Positions 1 through 9,116 of a stretch of 64,000 nucleotides of DNA are shown here, piece by piece (the stretch's first letter is position 1; each line of letters opens with the position of its first letter). This DNA is from RGIG4140 sp045614025 (lineage in GTDB: Bacteria > Pseudomonadota > Alphaproteobacteria > CAAHEQ01 > UBA3637), in the NCBI GenBank assembly GCA_045614025.1, contig JAZLCE010000027.1, positions 62,001-126,000 on the forward strand. Reading direction: 5' to 3'. A program made the translations under genes and the position numbers. Under the pieces are notes generated by a model, which was not told where the DNA came from, did no database searches, and saw only the letters and a program-made list of their open reading frames with translations.

Positions 1-325
1 TTTGAGGTAATGGACCTTCAGCTGAATCAACAAGCAAAATAACACCATCAACCATTGATAAAATACGCTCCACTTCTCCACCAAAATCGGCGTGCCCTGG
101 TGTATCCACAATATTAATGCGAATATCATTCCATTCAACGGAAGTGCATTTGGCAAAAATGGTGATCCCACGTTCTCTTTCAAGATCGTTTGAATCCATT
201 GCACAGGTTACAACCTGTTGATTTTCACGATAAGCCCCACTTTGTTTTAAAAACGCGTCAACAAATGTTGTTTTACCATGGTCAACGTGTGCAATAATTG
301 CGATATTTCTCATTTCTTGTGTCAT
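1..325 (-). CDS. typA: Translational GTPase TypA/BipA, 5' part only
   Basis: This is the first 108 codons of a ribosome-associated GTPase of the EF-G-like TypA/BipA family; the gene runs off the left edge. The translation begins MTQEMRNIAIIAHVDHGKTT, which holds the G1 P-loop (AHVDHGKT). It continues with the switch I signature ERERGITI and the G3 motif DTPGHADFGGEVER. DFGGEVER separates TypA from LepA (DFGYEVSR, present elsewhere in this window) and from EF-Tu. Family members act in 50S assembly and stress adaptation in the cytoplasm. The start is the ATG ending at 325, with a weak purine-rich stretch (AAGAGGC) upstream. No intact domain beyond the G domain can be judged here. Confidence 0.95.
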   Translation of the reverse strand, partial: MTQEMRNIAIIAHVDHGKTTFVDAFLKQSGAYRENQQVVTCAMDSNDLERERGITIFAKCTSVEWNDIRINIVDTPGHADFGGEVERILSMVDGVILLVDSAEGPLPQ

Positions 326-433
326 TTTTGCCTCTTATAATGTAAAAAACAACCGCTCTTTTAAACTTAACAAATAAGATTCAAAAGAACAATCGTTTTG
401 TTTATTTTAATAATCTTGTTTAATTTTTAGGGG

Positions 434-462
434 ATTATACTCTTTTTTTTATAAAAAGTCCA
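434..462 (-). promoter_or_regulatory. Putative sigma-70 promoter of typA
   Basis: On the minus strand a perfect -10 TATAAT lies 17 bases downstream of TGGACT, which matches four of six bases of the -35 consensus. Transcription would start near 427 and give a leader of about 100 bases before the typA ATG. The leader is AT-rich and no clear terminator was seen in it. Confidence 0.55.
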
Positions 463-469
463 GCAAAAT

Positions 470-1030
470 CTAATCCCTTATAACCAAAAATTCATTCTCT
501 TCTTTCAAAAGCAAAATACGTGACGGTTGATGTGTTGAATTTTCTTCAAATTTTTCAGGAACAATATAATCAACAGCTTGCTTAATTTCTTTTTCAATTT
601 CCTTAAAAAAAGAAGGCGCTTTTTTCCCAGAAATATTTGCTGATGTTGAAACAAGAGGTGTTTTTAAATTTTTTATTAATTCTTTGCAAAAAAAAGTTTT
701 GGGGATTCTAAATGCGGCTGATCCATTTTGATTAACAACACCCTTAATCATATTCTTACCTTGAGGCACAATCACAGTTGTTGGTTTTTCATTTTCAAAG
801 AAAACTTTCGCTTTTTCATCTAAACCATCGGCATAGTTTTGAATCATATCAAAACTATCCACAAGAGAGATCATACTTTTATCTTCCATTCTTTTTTTGA
901 TGCAAAAAACTTTTTGAACAGCTTTCTCATTTGTTGCATCGCAACCTAATCCCCAAACAGTATCTGTTGGATATAAAATCACACCGCCGCTTTTTAAAAT
1001 TGACGTTATTTTTTCAATTTCTTTTTGCAT
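470..1030 (-). CDS. tsaC: L-threonylcarbamoyladenylate synthase (TsaC/YrdC type)
   Basis: This enzyme makes threonylcarbamoyl-AMP from threonine, bicarbonate and ATP, the first step of t6A37 modification of ANN-decoding tRNAs. The 186 residues form one YrdC/Sua5 domain: PTDTVWGLG (residues 21-29) near the N-terminus, the basic KKRMEDK segment (45-51) that in the family contacts substrate, AAFRIP (105-110), and the STSAN nucleotide-binding motif (128-132). The extra C-terminal domain of Sua5 is absent, so the short TsaC form fits. The gene starts 1 base after the stop of the upstream PEBP-family gene, so the two are probably co-transcribed. Confidence 0.88.
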   Translation of the reverse strand: MQKEIEKITSILKSGGVILYPTDTVWGLGCDATNEKAVQKVFCIKKRMEDKSMISLVDSFDMIQNYADGLDEKAKVFFENEKPTTVIVPQGKNMIKGVVNQNGSAAFRIPKTFFCKELIKNLKTPLVSTSANISGKKAPSFFKEIEKEIKQAVDYIVPEKFEENSTHQPSRILLLKEENEFLVIRD

Positions 1031-1031
1031 T

Positions 1032-1502
1032 TTAAAACGCCCGATATTTTCCTTTTAAACAGTAAGAATCTAAAATATGCCCATCCATTGCTTTCAAAAG
1101 AGCTTCATATGAAAACCCCTGTTCTAAAGAAAGCTCTGTATCTAAAGCATAAACCGTTAAATCATAAACATGATCTTTATCAGGTGGTGCCATTCCACCA
1201 TAAAGATTTTGATTCCAACTATTTGATCCTTGAATAAATTCAGCATTAATGTTTGTTGATTCACCAGCAACCAAATGATTTTTTTTCAAATTACAAATTA
1301 ACCAATGAATCCAATCAAATCCACAAACAGGTATAGCATCTTTATCATCTAAAATAACAGCAAAAGAAACCGTTTTTTCTGGCTCATCTTCAATTTGAAA
1401 TGGCAGTGAAAAACTTGGCATATCACCAATAAAACTATTCCCAAATTTTCCAAATTTATCTTCGATTATACCATTATGAATACCTGATGATAAAACCTTC
1501 AT
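1032..1502 (-). CDS. YbhB/YbcL family (PEBP/RKIP-like) protein
   Basis: This is a 156-residue phosphatidylethanolamine-binding-protein-like protein. Family signatures are visible: the acidic DDKDA of the ligand pocket (52-56), WIHWL (64-68), GSNSW (92-96), YGGMAPP (101-107) and the conserved His at 111 followed by YDLTVYALD. There is no signal peptide, so it should be cytosolic. Bacterial members (YbhB, YbcL) bind anionic ligands, and their physiological role is mostly unknown. The start follows GAGGTAAT, a good ribosome binding site. It sits directly upstream of tsaC and 9 bases after the HAD phosphatase gene, probably as one transcription unit, but this says little about function. Confidence 0.85.
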   Translation of the reverse strand: MKVLSSGIHNGIIEDKFGKFGNSFIGDMPSFSLPFQIEDEPEKTVSFAVILDDKDAIPVCGFDWIHWLICNLKKNHLVAGESTNINAEFIQGSNSWNQNLYGGMAPPDKDHVYDLTVYALDTELSLEQGFSYEALLKAMDGHILDSYCLKGKYRAF

Positions 1503-1511
1503 AATTACCTC

Positions 1512-2360
1512 CTATTTACTTAAAACAGATTCCAGATATTTTAAATGAGTATCCGTTACAACTTTATCAATAATTGACTTAACAAAAATATCAATTGATT
1601 GATTAGATGAATAATCTGCAGGCGCAATAATATCAGCGCGTTCCGAACCCAATAAACTTTTCATTTTTTTCTTATTCTTTTTTTGATAAACAGCAATCGT
1701 ATGCCCACCTTCGCGCTTCACTGTTTTCATTGAAGGAACATCTGTATCCCCATCTCCAATATATATAATATTTGAAAATGGAATTGGTTTATCTTTATCA
1801 TCCATATGAGCATTTAAATGCGCATCATCACTTACATCTAAACAACCTTTATTAATGCGATATAAAAATTGCGTTTTATTCGTATAATTTACAACAAGTG
1901 CTGGCCAAATCGCATAATTATTATCATCATACATAAAAGATGACGCAAAAATTTCTTTAAAAAATGGTGCAATCTTTGTGCCCTCCACCATTTCTTTTAA
2001 TCCCGATGAAATGATATAATGCTCTAATTCAACCCCTCTTTTTAACGCATATTCATTTATACGCTTAAACCAAGTTTCAACACCATCAAAAAGCTCAACC
2101 TTGGCAGCATAATCTGTTAAATCTTGTTTTGTAAAAGGAATTGCTCGCTTTAATGATTCCTTTTTCATTTGATACATATATGCTAAAATGTTATCCACTT
2201 TTTTTGTTTTAGCCAATGTATTACTCTTTTTCCAAAACTCTTCTGGCGTCATCCCAAGCTTTTCAATAAACCCATATTCTTGCATATTTCCAGGAGCCAG
2301 CGTTCCATCAAAATCATAACAAATTGCCATTTTTATCAATTGTGGAGTTTCTTCTTTCAT
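1512..2360 (-). CDS. HAD-superfamily phosphatase (phosphoserine-phosphatase-like)
   Basis: This is a 282-residue haloacid-dehalogenase hydrolase. Motif I is DFDGT (residues 16-20), with the nucleophile Asp16 and the general acid Asp18. An all-alpha C1-type cap follows, then motif II IISSG, a Lys-containing stretch, and motif IV GDGDTDVPSM. The start is the ATG ending at 2360, preceded by AGAGGA at good spacing. An upstream in-frame ATG at 2432 would add 24 basic residues that look non-coding. The substrate cannot be read from sequence; serine-phosphate-type phosphatases share this cap class. It has its own candidate promoter and lies behind the pckG terminator. Confidence 0.8.
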   Translation of the reverse strand: MKEETPQLIKMAICYDFDGTLAPGNMQEYGFIEKLGMTPEEFWKKSNTLAKTKKVDNILAYMYQMKKESLKRAIPFTKQDLTDYAAKVELFDGVETWFKRINEYALKRGVELEHYIISSGLKEMVEGTKIAPFFKEIFASSFMYDDNNYAIWPALVVNYTNKTQFLYRINKGCLDVSDDAHLNAHMDDKDKPIPFSNIIYIGDGDTDVPSMKTVKREGGHTIAVYQKKNKKKMKSLLGSERADIIAPADYSSNQSIDIFVKSIIDKVVTDTHLKYLESVLSK

Positions 2361-2391
2361 TTTGTTCCTCTTTTGTTTCTTAAAAAGACAT

Positions 2392-2418
2392 TTTATAACA
2401 AAAGTATGCTTTTGTAAA
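2392..2418 (-). promoter_or_regulatory. Candidate promoter with an inverted repeat for the HAD phosphatase gene
   Basis: On the minus strand TTTACA and TATAAA are separated by 15 bases, which is short. The spacer overlaps a perfect 7-base inverted repeat (ACAAAAG, 4-base gap TATG, CTTTTGT; 2398-2415). A repressor site placed between -35 and -10 is possible, but AT-rich DNA yields such repeats by chance. Confidence 0.35.
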
Positions 2419-2472
2419 GAGCAAAACAACAATTGTATTTATACTTATAATAATCCTCTTGTTATCAAAATA

Positions 2473-2500
2473 CAAAAAGAGCCCGATAAAATCGAGCTCT
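2473..2500 (-). terminator. Intrinsic terminator after pckG
   Basis: The minus-strand RNA forms a 10-bp stem (AGAGCUCGAU with AUCGGGCUCU, one G-U pair) around a 3-base loop and is followed by five U residues. It lies 16 bases beyond the pckG stop codon and separates pckG from the HAD gene. Confidence 0.85.
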
Positions 2501-2515
2501 TTTTTCACTATTCTT

Positions 2516-4318
2516 TTATTTTAAACGACATTCAAGAAGCGTTAGCTCTGCTTCAAATTCTTTTGGCAATCGTTTTTGTTTTTTAAAAGTTTTAAAATAA
2601 TCACGTTGCGCTTGAACATCAGATAAGGCCATTTTTTTATCCACAGCCATTAACTCTTCAAATCTTTCTTCAGTCATGGAAAGACCTTTCCAGTTTAAAT
2701 CGTTATAGGTTGGAGAATATCCTAAAACAGTTTCTGTTGCTGCCGCTGATCCATTAACGCGTTTTAAAATCCATTCAAGAACACGCATATTTTCCCCAAA
2801 TCCTGGCCAAATAAATTTGCCTTCAGCATCTTTTCTGAACCAGTTTACACGGAAAATAAGAGGTTTTTTAGAGACCTTTTGTCCCATAGACAACCAATGA
2901 GCCCAATAATCACCCATATTATATCCACAAAATGGTAACATGGCCATTGGATCTCTGCGAATTTCACCTGTTTTACCTTCAGAAGCTGCTGTTTTTTCAG
3001 AACCCATTGTGCTGGCAAGATAAACACCATGTTGCCAATTATAAGATTGATACACAAGCGGTGTATTTGTTGCCAAACGCCCCCCAAAAATAAACGCATC
3101 AATTTCAACCCCTTTTGGATCTTCCCATGCATCATCTATTGAAGGGCATTGAGCTGCAGGTGCTGTAAATCTAGAGTTTGGATGAGCAGCAGGTCTTCCA
3201 CAATCAGGAGTCCAATCATTCCCTTGCCAGTCAATTAAATGAGAAGGAGTTTTATCTGTTAACCCTTCCCACCAAACATCACCATCATCTGTTAAAGCAA
3301 CATTTGTGAAAATCGTATTTGCTCGGCATGATTCAATTGCATTTTTATTTGTTTTTGCAGATGTTCCTGGCGCAACACCAAAAAATCCAGCTTCTGGATT
3401 AATTGCTCTTAAAACCCCATTTTTATCTGGTTTAATCCAAGCAATATCATCACCAACAGTTGAAACTTCCCAATCAGACATTGATTTTGGCGGAATCAAC
3501 ATGGCCATATTTGTTTTTCCGCAAGCGCTTGGAAATGCAGCTCCCACATAAGAAGAAAGGCCTAATTTTTTGTTTTTAAGTCCAACAATTAACATATGTT
3601 CTGCAAGCCATCCATCTTTTCTTGCCATAGAAGAAGCAATTCTTAATGCTAAACATTTTTTGCCTAACAAAGCATTACCGCCATAACCTGATCCATAAGA
3701 AATAATTTCATTTGTTTCTGGGAAATGAGTGATATATGTTTCTTCTGGATTGCATGGCCAAGCCACATCTTTTTCACCTTGTTTCAATGGAGATCCAACC
3801 GAATGGAAACACTTAACAAAATCTCCATCTTTTAAAACCGTCCAAACCTTTTTACCCATTCTTGTCATAATACGCATATTTGCAACAACATATGGCGAAT
3901 CTGTAATTTCAACACCAATTTTTGCAATATCAGAACCCAATGGGCCCATTGAAAATGGAATAACATACATTGTTCTTCCTTGCATGCATCCCTTCATCAA
4001 TTTGCCTAATTTCTTTTTCATTTTTTTAGGACTTGCCCAATTATTTGTTGGACCTGCATCAATTTCTTTTTCAGAACAAATAAAGGTTCTTTTTTCAACA
4101 CGCGCCACATCTTTTGGATTTGAACGAGCCAAAAAACTATTAGGGCGTTTTTTAGGATTAAGTGGAATAAAAGTTCCATTTTGAACAAGCAAGGAACAAA
4201 TATTTTTATTTTCTTTTTCTGTTCCATCACACCAATAAATGGAATCTGGCTTTGTTATTTTTGCAATTGAATTTACCCAGTCAATAACTTTTTGATTTTT
4301 TGTTGGATATTTTTCCAT
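2516..4318 (-). CDS. pckG: Phosphoenolpyruvate carboxykinase, GTP-type
   Basis: This enzyme interconverts oxaloacetate plus GTP and phosphoenolpyruvate plus CO2 plus GDP. The 600 residues match the GTP-dependent family in length. The signatures are YGSGYGGNALLGKK (about 208-221), the P-loop FPSACGKTNMAML (262-274) containing the active-site Cys of this family, and the downstream FTAPAAQCPS. These differ from the ATP-type PckA of about 530 residues that is usual in Alphaproteobacteria. The start ATG is preceded by TAGGAGAG. The gene has its own promoter and a strong terminator, so it is a single-gene unit. It may act in gluconeogenesis or in anaplerotic CO2 fixation during fermentation; the direction cannot be told from sequence. 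Confidence 0.96.
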   Translation of the reverse strand: MEKYPTKNQKVIDWVNSIAKITKPDSIYWCDGTEKENKNICSLLVQNGTFIPLNPKKRPNSFLARSNPKDVARVEKRTFICSEKEIDAGPTNNWASPKKMKKKLGKLMKGCMQGRTMYVIPFSMGPLGSDIAKIGVEITDSPYVVANMRIMTRMGKKVWTVLKDGDFVKCFHSVGSPLKQGEKDVAWPCNPEETYITHFPETNEIISYGSGYGGNALLGKKCLALRIASSMARKDGWLAEHMLIVGLKNKKLGLSSYVGAAFPSACGKTNMAMLIPPKSMSDWEVSTVGDDIAWIKPDKNGVLRAINPEAGFFGVAPGTSAKTNKNAIESCRANTIFTNVALTDDGDVWWEGLTDKTPSHLIDWQGNDWTPDCGRPAAHPNSRFTAPAAQCPSIDDAWEDPKGVEIDAFIFGGRLATNTPLVYQSYNWQHGVYLASTMGSEKTAASEGKTGEIRRDPMAMLPFCGYNMGDYWAHWLSMGQKVSKKPLIFRVNWFRKDAEGKFIWPGFGENMRVLEWILKRVNGSAAATETVLGYSPTYNDLNWKGLSMTEERFEELMAVDKKMALSDVQAQRDYFKTFKKQKRLPKEFEAELTLLECRLK

Positions 4319-4353
4319 TATTTATCTCTCCTAAGTTTATGAAACATAAGAAT

Positions 4354-4381
4354 ATGATAACAACTCCCTTAAAAAAGTCAA
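4354..4381 (-). promoter_or_regulatory. Putative sigma-70 promoter of pckG
   Basis: On the minus strand TTGACT and TATCAT are separated by 16 bases. This is 36 bases upstream of the pckG ATG, with the AGGAGA ribosome binding site between. No operator-like repeat was noticed. Confidence 0.6.
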
Positions 4382-4447
4382 AACATTTTTAGTTAAAATA
4401 TTAAAAACATATATCCCTATGTTTTTTCGGTTGTAGCAATAAAAAAG

Positions 4448-4476
4448 TTGAAATCTAAAAGAATTTTTGTTAGCAT
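4448..4476 (+). promoter_or_regulatory. Putative sigma-70 promoter of bamD
   Basis: TTGAAA and TAGCAT are 17 bases apart, ending 31 bases before the bamD ATG. It would drive the bamD-recN-ligA run and is divergent from the pckG promoter. Confidence 0.5.
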
Positions 4477-4507
4477 TAAGAAAACAAAAAATCAAAAGGA
4501 TGTAATC

Positions 4508-5266
4508 ATGAAAAAATTTCAAGTTGGACTTTGTTTTTCTTTGTTCGGATTATTATTAACAGGCTGTGCGGCTGGCGATAATTCAATTCCAGATACGCCT
4601 GTTGAATATCTTTACACGGAAGCTCATACATATTTTAAAGATAAAAATTATGAAGAAGCCGCTAAATATTTTGATGAAGTTGAGCGTCAACATCCCTACT
4701 CTGTTTGGGCTCCACGCGCTCAAATTATGGCAGCTTATTCTTTTTATAATGCCGATAAATATGATGATGCTATTTTAGCACTTGATCGTTTTATTCAATT
4801 GCATCCTGGAAACAGAAACATTGCATATGCTTATTATTTAAAAGGCCTTTGTTATTTTGAACAAATGTCTGATGTGAGCCGTGAACAAAAAATGACAGAA
4901 GATGCTCTTGAAACATTTAAAGAATTGCTTTATCGTTTCCCAAATTCTATTTATGTTGCTGATGTGAATGAAAAATTAAAAGAAATTTATTCACACTTGG
5001 CTGGAAAAGAAATGTCTGTTGGTCGTTATTATCAAAGAAACAAAGAATTTGTTCCTGCTCTTAATCGTTTCCAATCTGTTTTACTTGATTATCCAAACGC
5101 AAATCAATCTTCAGAAGCGCTTTATCGCTTAGCAAGTTGTTATGTTGCGCTTGGCATGATAAATCAAGCAAATCAAATGCTTTCTATTTTAAATTATTAT
5201 TATCCACAAAGCGTGTGGACACAAAAAACTAAAACCTTAACTCAAAAATATAAAAAAGAGAAATAG
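4508..5266 (+). CDS. bamD: Outer membrane protein assembly factor BamD
   Basis: This is the essential TPR lipoprotein of the beta-barrel assembly (BAM) complex, anchored to the inner leaflet of the outer membrane. The 252 residues begin with a lipoprotein signal peptide ending in the lipobox LLLTGC, so Cys20 should be lipidated. Tetratricopeptide-like units follow (EYLYTEAHTYFKDKNYEEAA and similar, with repeated A..Y.....Y..A patterns), typical of the BamD/YfiO family. The start was set at the ATG at 4508, after AAAAGGATGTAATC, rather than an upstream TTG, because the signal peptide begins there. It is followed with no gap by recN, a pairing common in alphaproteobacteria, where lpxC often precedes. 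Confidence 0.92.
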   Translation: MKKFQVGLCFSLFGLLLTGCAAGDNSIPDTPVEYLYTEAHTYFKDKNYEEAAKYFDEVERQHPYSVWAPRAQIMAAYSFYNADKYDDAILALDRFIQLHPGNRNIAYAYYLKGLCYFEQMSDVSREQKMTEDALETFKELLYRFPNSIYVADVNEKLKEIYSHLAGKEMSVGRYYQRNKEFVPALNRFQSVLLDYPNANQSSEALYRLASCYVALGMINQANQMLSILNYYYPQSVWTQKTKTLTQKYKKEK

Positions 5267-6943
5267 ATGATTGATTCTTTGTCAATTCGTAATGTTGTTT
5301 TAATTGACAAACTTGATTTAACTTTTGAAAAAGGTTTAGGGGTTTTTACAGGGGAAACCGGCGCGGGTAAATCAATTTTGCTGGATTCATTGTCGCTTCT
5401 TTTAGGAGCGCGAGCCGATTCTTCATTGGTAAGATATGGCGAAAATCAACTTTCTGTTGCAGCCGAATTTTCAGCAGTTTCACCTGAAGTTATTTCGTTT
5501 CTATCAGAACAAGGCATTGAATGTGAAGATAGAAATATTTTAATCAGGCGCGTTGTTACAAAAGATGGCAAAAGCAAATCTTTTATCAATGATCAAAACG
5601 TGAGTGTTTCATTTTTAAAAGCGATTGGTGAAAATTTGGTTGAAATCCATGGTCAATTTTCAACACATAGTTTGCTTAATCCTTCAACACATTTATTTGT
5701 GTTAGATACTTTTGGAAAATTAACCAATGAAACATCAAAAACAAAAGATTTATGGCATCAATATCAACAAGCTGTCAAACAAACCGTTGTTGCCAGAGAA
5801 AAATTAGAAAATGCAACTAAGCAAAAAGAATATCTTGAACAATCACTCGAAGATTTAGAAAAATTAAATCCATTAGAAGGCGAAGAAGAATCTCTTGTTC
5901 AAAAAAGAACGAACTTAATGAATAGTGAAAAAATTCTATCTTCCACAAGTGCAGCTTATCAACTTTTATCGGATGAACAAAACGGTATTGAACGACAATT
6001 ATCCCTTGCCACAAGACATCTTGAAAAAGCAAGTCAATATGATGAAAAATCATTCACAGAAATTATTGATATTTTAGATCAAGCACAAAATCTTCTTTCT
6101 GAGGCAGAATATAAACTTGAACAAATTACCGAAAATTTTGGCGATACGAGTGAACTCCCCATCATTGATGATAGGTTATTTTCTTTAAGAGCGGCTGCAA
6201 GACGACATCAAACAAACATAGATGATTTGCCAAATCTTATTCAAAGATTAAAACAAGAACTCATAGCTATTGATAATGCTGATGACACATTAAAACAACT
6301 TGAATCTCAAGAAAAAAAACTTTTTAAATTATTCATTGAGCAAGCTGAAAAATTATCAGAGAAAAGAAAAAAAGCTGCAGCTCAACTAGATGAAAAAGTT
6401 AAAACAGAATTACCTGCATTGAAACTTGAAAAAGCGATTTTTAAAACAATCGTGGAAACCAAAGGTTTAGAAGAAGCATCAGAAACAGGTTTAGATGTTG
6501 TTTCATTTACTGTTTCAACAAACACGGGAACGCCTTTAGCTCCTTTGCATAAAATTGCTTCTGGAGGGGAATTATCTCGCTTTATGTTAGCCCTTAAAGT
6601 TAATTTAGCAAAACAAAGCGCGTTGCCTACAATTGTTTTTGATGAAATTGATAGCGGGGTTGGAGGATCGACGGCTGATGCTATTGGATCAAGATTAAAT
6701 AAATTAGCATCTGATTGCCAAGTTCTTGCAGTCACTCATGCACCACAGGTTGCTTCTTATGGCATACAGCATTGGACTGTTTCTAAATCTGAAAAAGAAG
6801 GAAAAATTATTACATCAGTTCAAAAATTAAACAGTGATGACCGATTAAAAGAAATTGCACGAATGCTTTCTGGTGATAAAATCACTCAAACAGGCCTTGA
6901 AATGGCAAAAGAATTACTTTGTAAACAAAAAACATTACTTTAA
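5267..6943 (+). CDS. recN: DNA repair ATPase RecN
   Basis: RecN is an SMC-like ABC ATPase that acts at double-strand breaks with RecA. The 558 residues fit the family. Walker A is GETGAGKS (29-36). A long coiled-coil region spans roughly 160-380 (rich in Glu, Lys, Gln and Leu). The ABC signature is ASGGELSRF (about 430-438) and Walker B is PTIVFDEID (about 454-462). A final conserved stretch contains VTHAPQVAS. Its ATG directly follows the bamD stop, which implies translational coupling. No SOS box was recognised upstream, so damage regulation is not evident from this sequence. Confidence 0.96.
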   Translation: MIDSLSIRNVVLIDKLDLTFEKGLGVFTGETGAGKSILLDSLSLLLGARADSSLVRYGENQLSVAAEFSAVSPEVISFLSEQGIECEDRNILIRRVVTKDGKSKSFINDQNVSVSFLKAIGENLVEIHGQFSTHSLLNPSTHLFVLDTFGKLTNETSKTKDLWHQYQQAVKQTVVAREKLENATKQKEYLEQSLEDLEKLNPLEGEEESLVQKRTNLMNSEKILSSTSAAYQLLSDEQNGIERQLSLATRHLEKASQYDEKSFTEIIDILDQAQNLLSEAEYKLEQITENFGDTSELPIIDDRLFSLRAAARRHQTNIDDLPNLIQRLKQELIAIDNADDTLKQLESQEKKLFKLFIEQAEKLSEKRKKAAAQLDEKVKTELPALKLEKAIFKTIVETKGLEEASETGLDVVSFTVSTNTGTPLAPLHKIASGGELSRFMLALKVNLAKQSALPTIVFDEIDSGVGGSTADAIGSRLNKLASDCQVLAVTHAPQVASYGIQHWTVSKSEKEGKIITSVQKLNSDDRLKEIARMLSGDKITQTGLEMAKELLCKQKTLL

Positions 6944-6962
6944 ATAAAATACCGATGGGGGA

Positions 6963-9050
6963 ATGATGCAAAAAAACGTTTCTGAATTAACAAAAGAGGA
7001 AGCTCAAGAAGAATTAGCTTATTTGGCAAAAAAAATTGGCGAACTTGATATTGCATATCACCGAGATGATGCCCCTCTTTTAACAGATGCTGAATATGAT
7101 GCATTAAAGCACAGAAATGCCGATATTGAAGCTTTATTTCCTGATTTAATTAGATCAGACAGCCCTTCATTTCGAGTTGGATCAAAAATATCTGATGATT
7201 TCAAAAAAATCACTCATTCAGTTCCCATGCTTTCTCTTGGAGATATCTTTACTGAAGAAGCTGTTTATTCATTTGTGGATAAAATTAAACGTTTTTTAGG
7301 AATGAGTGAAAATGATCCGCTAGAATTTGTTGCCGAACCAAAAATTGATGGACTTTCTTTTTCTGCTGTTTATAAAAACGGTGTTTTATTTTCAGGAGCA
7401 ACCAGAGGAGATGGTTCAACAGGTGAAGATATAACTTCTAATCTAAAAACAATTAAACAATTACCTATTTCACTTAATCGAGGAGATTCTTTATTTGATA
7501 ATCCAACTCCCGAACTTATTGATATTCGGGGCGAAGTTTATATGTCAAAAAAAGATTTTTTTGAACTCAATAAAATCCAAGAAGAAAAAAAGCAAAAAAT
7601 TTTCGCAAATCCAAGAAATGCCGCTGCAGGTTCACTCAGACAATTAGATTCAGCTGTTACTGCAAGCAGAAAATTAAGCTTATTTGCTTATGCTTGTGGC
7701 GAAAATTCTTCCAATCAATTTAAAACTCATTATGAATACTTGCAAACTCTCAAAAAATGGGGCTTTCCCGTTAATCCGGAAATCAAAGTTTGCAAAACCA
7801 CCGAAGAAATGATAGCGTTTTTTAAGTCTATTGGAGAAAAAAGAAGCTCTCTTGATTATGATATTGATGGCGTTGTTTATAAAGTAAATGATTTAGAACT
7901 TCAAAGAAGATTGGGCTTTATTGCAAGATCTCCTAGATGGGCAATTGCACATAAATTCCCCGCAGAACAAGCCACAACCAAATTATTAGATATCCGCATT
8001 CAAGTTGGCAGAACGGGGGCTTTAACACCCGTTGCTGACTTAGAACCCGTTAATGTTGGCGGCGTTATTGTTAAACACGCAACCTTGCATAATAAAGATG
8101 AAATAGAAAGAAAAGATATCCGAATTGGGGATACTGTTATCATTCAACGAGCAGGTGATGTGATTCCTCAAATTGTTCGCGTTCTATCTGATAAAAGAGA
8201 TGAAAATTCAAAACCATACGAATTTCCAAATGTTTGTCCTATTTGTGGAAGTATCGCAAAAAAAGAAGGTGATGATGCCGTTATTTATTGCACTGGGGAA
8301 CTTGTTTGTCCCGCTCAACAAATGGAAGCATTAAAACATTTTGTTTCAAAAGATGCCTTAGATATTGAAGGATTAGGAGAAAGAAATATTGAGATGTTTT
8401 TTGAGCTTGGATGGGTTAAAAATGCACTTGATTTATTTTATTTAGAAGAAAATTATGCTCTTTTATTAATGACTCGAGATGGATGGGGAACAAAATCTGC
8501 CGAAAACCTTTTTTCAGCTATAAAAGAAAAACAAAAAGGTGTTGCCCTCGAACGCTTTATTTATGCTCTTGGCATTCGCGAAACAGGAGCCGCAACCGCT
8601 AGATTGCTTGCAAAAAACTTCATTTCATGGTCAAATTTTTATAAAACAATGACAAGCGAAAATGCTTTTGAAGTTTTAACTCATATCGAAGGTATTGGTC
8701 CTGTTATGGCTGCGTTTATTATTGACTTTTTTAAAGAGGAACATAATCAAAGTTTGCTTGAAAAATTAACAGAAAAAATAACTGTTTTAGATTTTGTTCC
8801 TCCTCAACAAAAAATAACACCATTTACAGATAAGGCCATTATTTTTACAGGAACTTTAGAAACCATGACAAGAGCTGAAGCCAAAGCAAAAGCATTGGCT
8901 GTTGGTGCCAAAGTTGTTTCATCTGTATCATCAAAAACCAACTTTGTTATCGCTGGCGAAGCTGCTGGATCCAAGCTTACAACTGCCCAAAAATTAGGAA
9001 TAACTATTTTAACTGAAAAAGAATTTAATCAAATGCTTGACGACTTATAA
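6963..9050 (+). CDS. ligA: NAD+-dependent DNA ligase LigA
   Basis: LigA seals nicks in DNA using NAD+. The 695-residue protein shows all family domains in order: the Ia NAD-binding region with YHRDDAPLLTDAEYD (about residues 33-47); the adenylation domain with the nucleophilic Lys in AEPKIDG (about 124-130) and the ATRGDG motif; an OB fold; a Cys4 zinc finger starting CPICGS (about 425); helix-hairpin-helix repeats (EGLGERNIE, HIEGIGPV); and a C-terminal BRCT domain (about 617-695). Two in-frame ATGs stand in tandem (6963 and 6966), and the second is better spaced from the GGGGG stretch. It lies 19 bases after recN, probably in the same operon. Confidence 0.97.
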   Translation: MMQKNVSELTKEEAQEELAYLAKKIGELDIAYHRDDAPLLTDAEYDALKHRNADIEALFPDLIRSDSPSFRVGSKISDDFKKITHSVPMLSLGDIFTEEAVYSFVDKIKRFLGMSENDPLEFVAEPKIDGLSFSAVYKNGVLFSGATRGDGSTGEDITSNLKTIKQLPISLNRGDSLFDNPTPELIDIRGEVYMSKKDFFELNKIQEEKKQKIFANPRNAAAGSLRQLDSAVTASRKLSLFAYACGENSSNQFKTHYEYLQTLKKWGFPVNPEIKVCKTTEEMIAFFKSIGEKRSSLDYDIDGVVYKVNDLELQRRLGFIARSPRWAIAHKFPAEQATTKLLDIRIQVGRTGALTPVADLEPVNVGGVIVKHATLHNKDEIERKDIRIGDTVIIQRAGDVIPQIVRVLSDKRDENSKPYEFPNVCPICGSIAKKEGDDAVIYCTGELVCPAQQMEALKHFVSKDALDIEGLGERNIEMFFELGWVKNALDLFYLEENYALLLMTRDGWGTKSAENLFSAIKEKQKGVALERFIYALGIRETGAATARLLAKNFISWSNFYKTMTSENAFEVLTHIEGIGPVMAAFIIDFFKEEHNQSLLEKLTEKITVLDFVPPQQKITPFTDKAIIFTGTLETMTRAEAKAKALAVGAKVVSSVSSKTNFVIAGEAAGSKLTTAQKLGITILTEKEFNQMLDDL

Positions 9051-9116
9051 AAAAATAGTTATGATATTTTTACATGTAAGGGGAAAGAATTTTGTCTTAA
9101 AATCGGGGTTAAAAAC

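Noticed and set aside
1025..1237. Plus-strand frame of 70 codons opposite the PEBP gene
   Set aside because: It is the complement of a recognised protein family, with no signal of its own.
3306..4184. Two plus-strand open frames opposite pckG (3306-3551 and 3729-4184)
   Set aside because: They lie wholly inside a strongly conserved gene on the other strand, lack ribosome binding sites and give unrelated sequence.
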